Source: an uncultured Oscillospiraceae bacterium
GTDB lineage: Bacteria; Bacillota; Clostridia; Oscillospirales; Oscillospiraceae
Assembly: GCA_934572335.1 (NCBI GenBank)
Contig: CAKTKU010000004.1
Location: forward strand, 106,078-170,077
Direction: 5' to 3'
DNA length: 64,000 bases
Shown in pieces: positions 62,593 to 64,000 of the stretch (its first letter is position 1; every line of letters starts with the position of its first letter). The notes below the pieces were generated by a model. The model was not told where the DNA came from, did no database searches, and was given only the letters and a program-made list of their open reading frames with translations. The position numbers and the translations under genes were made by a program.

Positions 62593-63921
62593 TCAATCAG
62601 TCTGGCTTGCTGTCATGTTACCGAAACCAGTGGTATCAATAACAACGCTGAATGATGATAATGTATTAACAGAGTGATTATGAGTGGGATTTTGGCATAT
62701 TGTAAAAAGCCCATCCCTTGCCTGTTTTGCATATTTCCCTTCGTAACCGATCGTGTTAACACCAGATTTTCCAGCTGGACCTTGTACATGAGATCTGTAA
62801 AATGGACCATATCCAGAGTAAGATGAATCTGCAATACTAATTCCAGATAGTGTATATATTCTGGGATAGAATTTCTCATAATATGATCTATCGCCGATAT
62901 CTGCAAACATATATGATATATTACTCATTGCTTTGGATGTAAAACCACAAAGATAGATGCTTTCGAGTTTATCATTTTCCCTGAACATCTCGTTGCAGTT
63001 CTCTAATGACGTATTAGAGAAGCTGTGCAAGTCAAGACTGGATATCTGCATACCGTAAAACATTCTTTGCATAGTTGTTACTTTGACAGTATTAAAGCAG
63101 GATAAATCAAGTGAAGTTAATGATTTTGCTTGATCAAACATATATGCCATTGTTGTTACATTGCCGGTGTCGAAAGTGCTTGGGAATACAACAGCCGTAC
63201 ATTTAGCATATTCAAACATTCTTGACATGTTTGTAACATTGCTTGTGTTAAAAGTTCCCGGCAAAGTAAAGGTTGGCACACCTATACCTGAAAACATACT
63301 TTCCATAGTCGTTACATTGTGTGTATCCCATGCATCTAAGCTCAGGCTAGTAAACTTTGCATAATCAAACATGTAACTCATGTCGGTTACATTGCTCGTA
63401 TCCATCCAGTTTAAATCAAGCTCTGTAAAGCTTGACTGCTCAAACATCTTAGACATATTTGTTGTCAAGGAAGTCGACAGATTATACGGCTGCAATTCTG
63501 TCGCGCTCAGATTCCAAAACATACGTGAACAGTCGGGATTTGCCATGATTTTGCTGTCACTTAACACATATGCGGTAGTCTTATCAGTATCCCAATATAG
63601 CTTTATTGTTCCTTTGTTTTCGGAATCCACAACTACCGGGTTGGTACAGCTCTTTATAATGTCAGCAAAACCCTTTGTATATCCAAATACAATTTTACTT
63701 GCTCTATACAGTCCTGCGCGTCTTACATGAGTGTTAAATTGTGAGCCTGTTTCCAATATATATTGCTTGCTTATAACATTGAGGGAAATTGAATCTGTTA
63801 CAGTCCCATTAGCGGTATATTTGCCGTAAGCATTGAAAATGGTCAACGATGACAACACGGCAAAAACAAGAAATAAAACAACAATACCGCGTTTATTAAG
63901 CTTGAAAGAAAATTTATTCAT
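62593..63921 (-). CDS. BspA/DUF285-type repeat surface protein
   Basis: 442 residues. The start at MNKFSFKLNK follows AGGAGG. An N-terminal helix (about 10-30) is followed by GKYTANG as in camelysin/TasA-like exported proteins. From about residue 135 to 340 come some eight DUF285 repeats of about 23 residues of the form NVTDMSYMF, NVTTMESMF, NVTNMSRMF. These BspA-like leucine-rich-type repeats are common in surface proteins of gut bacteria and protists and mediate binding. A Gly/Ser/Tyr-rich end follows. The gene is much more AT-rich than its surroundings, pointing to transfer. Confidence 0.82.
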   Translation of the reverse strand: MNKFSFKLNKRGIVVLFLVFAVLSSLTIFNAYGKYTANGTVTDSISLNVISKQYILETGSQFNTHVRRAGLYRASKIVFGYTKGFADIIKSCTNPVVVDSENKGTIKLYWDTDKTTAYVLSDSKIMANPDCSRMFWNLSATELQPYNLSTSLTTNMSKMFEQSSFTELDLNWMDTSNVTDMSYMFDYAKFTSLSLDAWDTHNVTTMESMFSGIGVPTFTLPGTFNTSNVTNMSRMFEYAKCTAVVFPSTFDTGNVTTMAYMFDQAKSLTSLDLSCFNTVKVTTMQRMFYGMQISSLDLHSFSNTSLENCNEMFRENDKLESIYLCGFTSKAMSNISYMFADIGDRSYYEKFYPRIYTLSGISIADSSYSGYGPFYRSHVQGPAGKSGVNTIGYEGKYAKQARDGLFTICQNPTHNHSVNTLSSFSVVIDTTGFGNMTASQTD

Positions 63922-64000
63922 ATTAAAACCTCCTGTTACTATATATTTGCCCCTTGGTTTATGGCAGCCAGCCATAGGCATGGGACATCTCGTTGCCTAA
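63922..64000. other. Upstream region of the surface-protein gene
   Basis: Contains the AGGAGG ribosome site of the BspA-like gene. The open frame runs on leftwards to the window edge but has no signal or domain; no further feature is visible. Confidence 0.4.

Overview
The window comes from a spore-forming, meso-DAP-type Firmicute, most likely an anaerobic gut Clostridia member near the Oscillospiraceae. The evidence is yqfC, yqfD, ylbJ and mutS2, a B. subtilis-type division and cell-wall cluster, a MurE with the DNPR motif, consensus sigma-A promoters and AGGAGG ribosome sites. Most genes are GC-rich. The importer at 3.2-8.6 kb, the lipoprotein at 21.3-22.5 kb and the surface protein at 62.6-63.9 kb are visibly more AT-rich. 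No rRNA, tRNA, CRISPR array or insertion sequence was recognised, and no gene-free stretch exceeds 300 bases.

1-9.5 kb is a sulfonate-use operon read leftwards and cut by the window start: a DMT transporter, a sulfonate-type ABC importer (one binding lipoprotein, two permeases, two ATPases), a two-subunit transketolase, then sulfoacetaldehyde acetyltransferase (xsc). A divergent IclR regulator sits at its head. 9.7-14.4 kb is a second leftward set: LysR regulator, rhodanese-tailed CoA-disulfide/persulfide reductase, a siroheme sulfite-reductase-like protein and a YeiH-type exporter, with long perfect hairpins between genes. 14.7-19.5 kb reads rightwards: a metal-chelate ABC importer followed by precorrin-2 dehydrogenase/ferrochelatase and a CobA-HemD fusion, which make siroheme. 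Inferred logic: import a sulfonate, cleave it to acetyl phosphate and sulfite, then reduce or export the sulfite, with siroheme made next door.

19.6-23.3 kb holds glnS, an AT-rich lipoprotein and a BrkB-type membrane protein. 23.4-36 kb is the division/cell-wall cluster (mraZ, rsmH, ftsL-like, a PASTA PBP, murE, mraY, ftsW, murG, murA, divIB, ftsZ). It lacks murD, murF, murC, murB and ftsA, and has a clear MraZ operator of three 10-bp repeats. 36-49.9 kb is housekeeping and sporulation: DivIVA-like, coaD, rsmD, uvrC, a DMT transporter, ptsH, mutS2, recO, a yqzL-like small gene, era, an acyltransferase, ybeY, phoH, yqfD, yqfC and ylbJ. 49.9-54.5 kb is a leftward operon: second murA, WalJ-like hydrolase, rlmH, a DUF2007-like protein and a phosphohexomutase.

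54.7-58.5 kb is a response regulator with an ABC transporter of the antimicrobial-peptide class but no histidine kinase. paaK follows. 59.8-61.3 kb has a lone tyrosine recombinase beside a strong candidate for an undescribed type I toxin-antitoxin locus: a 26-residue peptide in a heavily structured mRNA, with a convergent antisense RNA from a perfect consensus promoter. The right end holds two secreted surface proteins, one proline-rich and one of the BspA/DUF285 repeat type.
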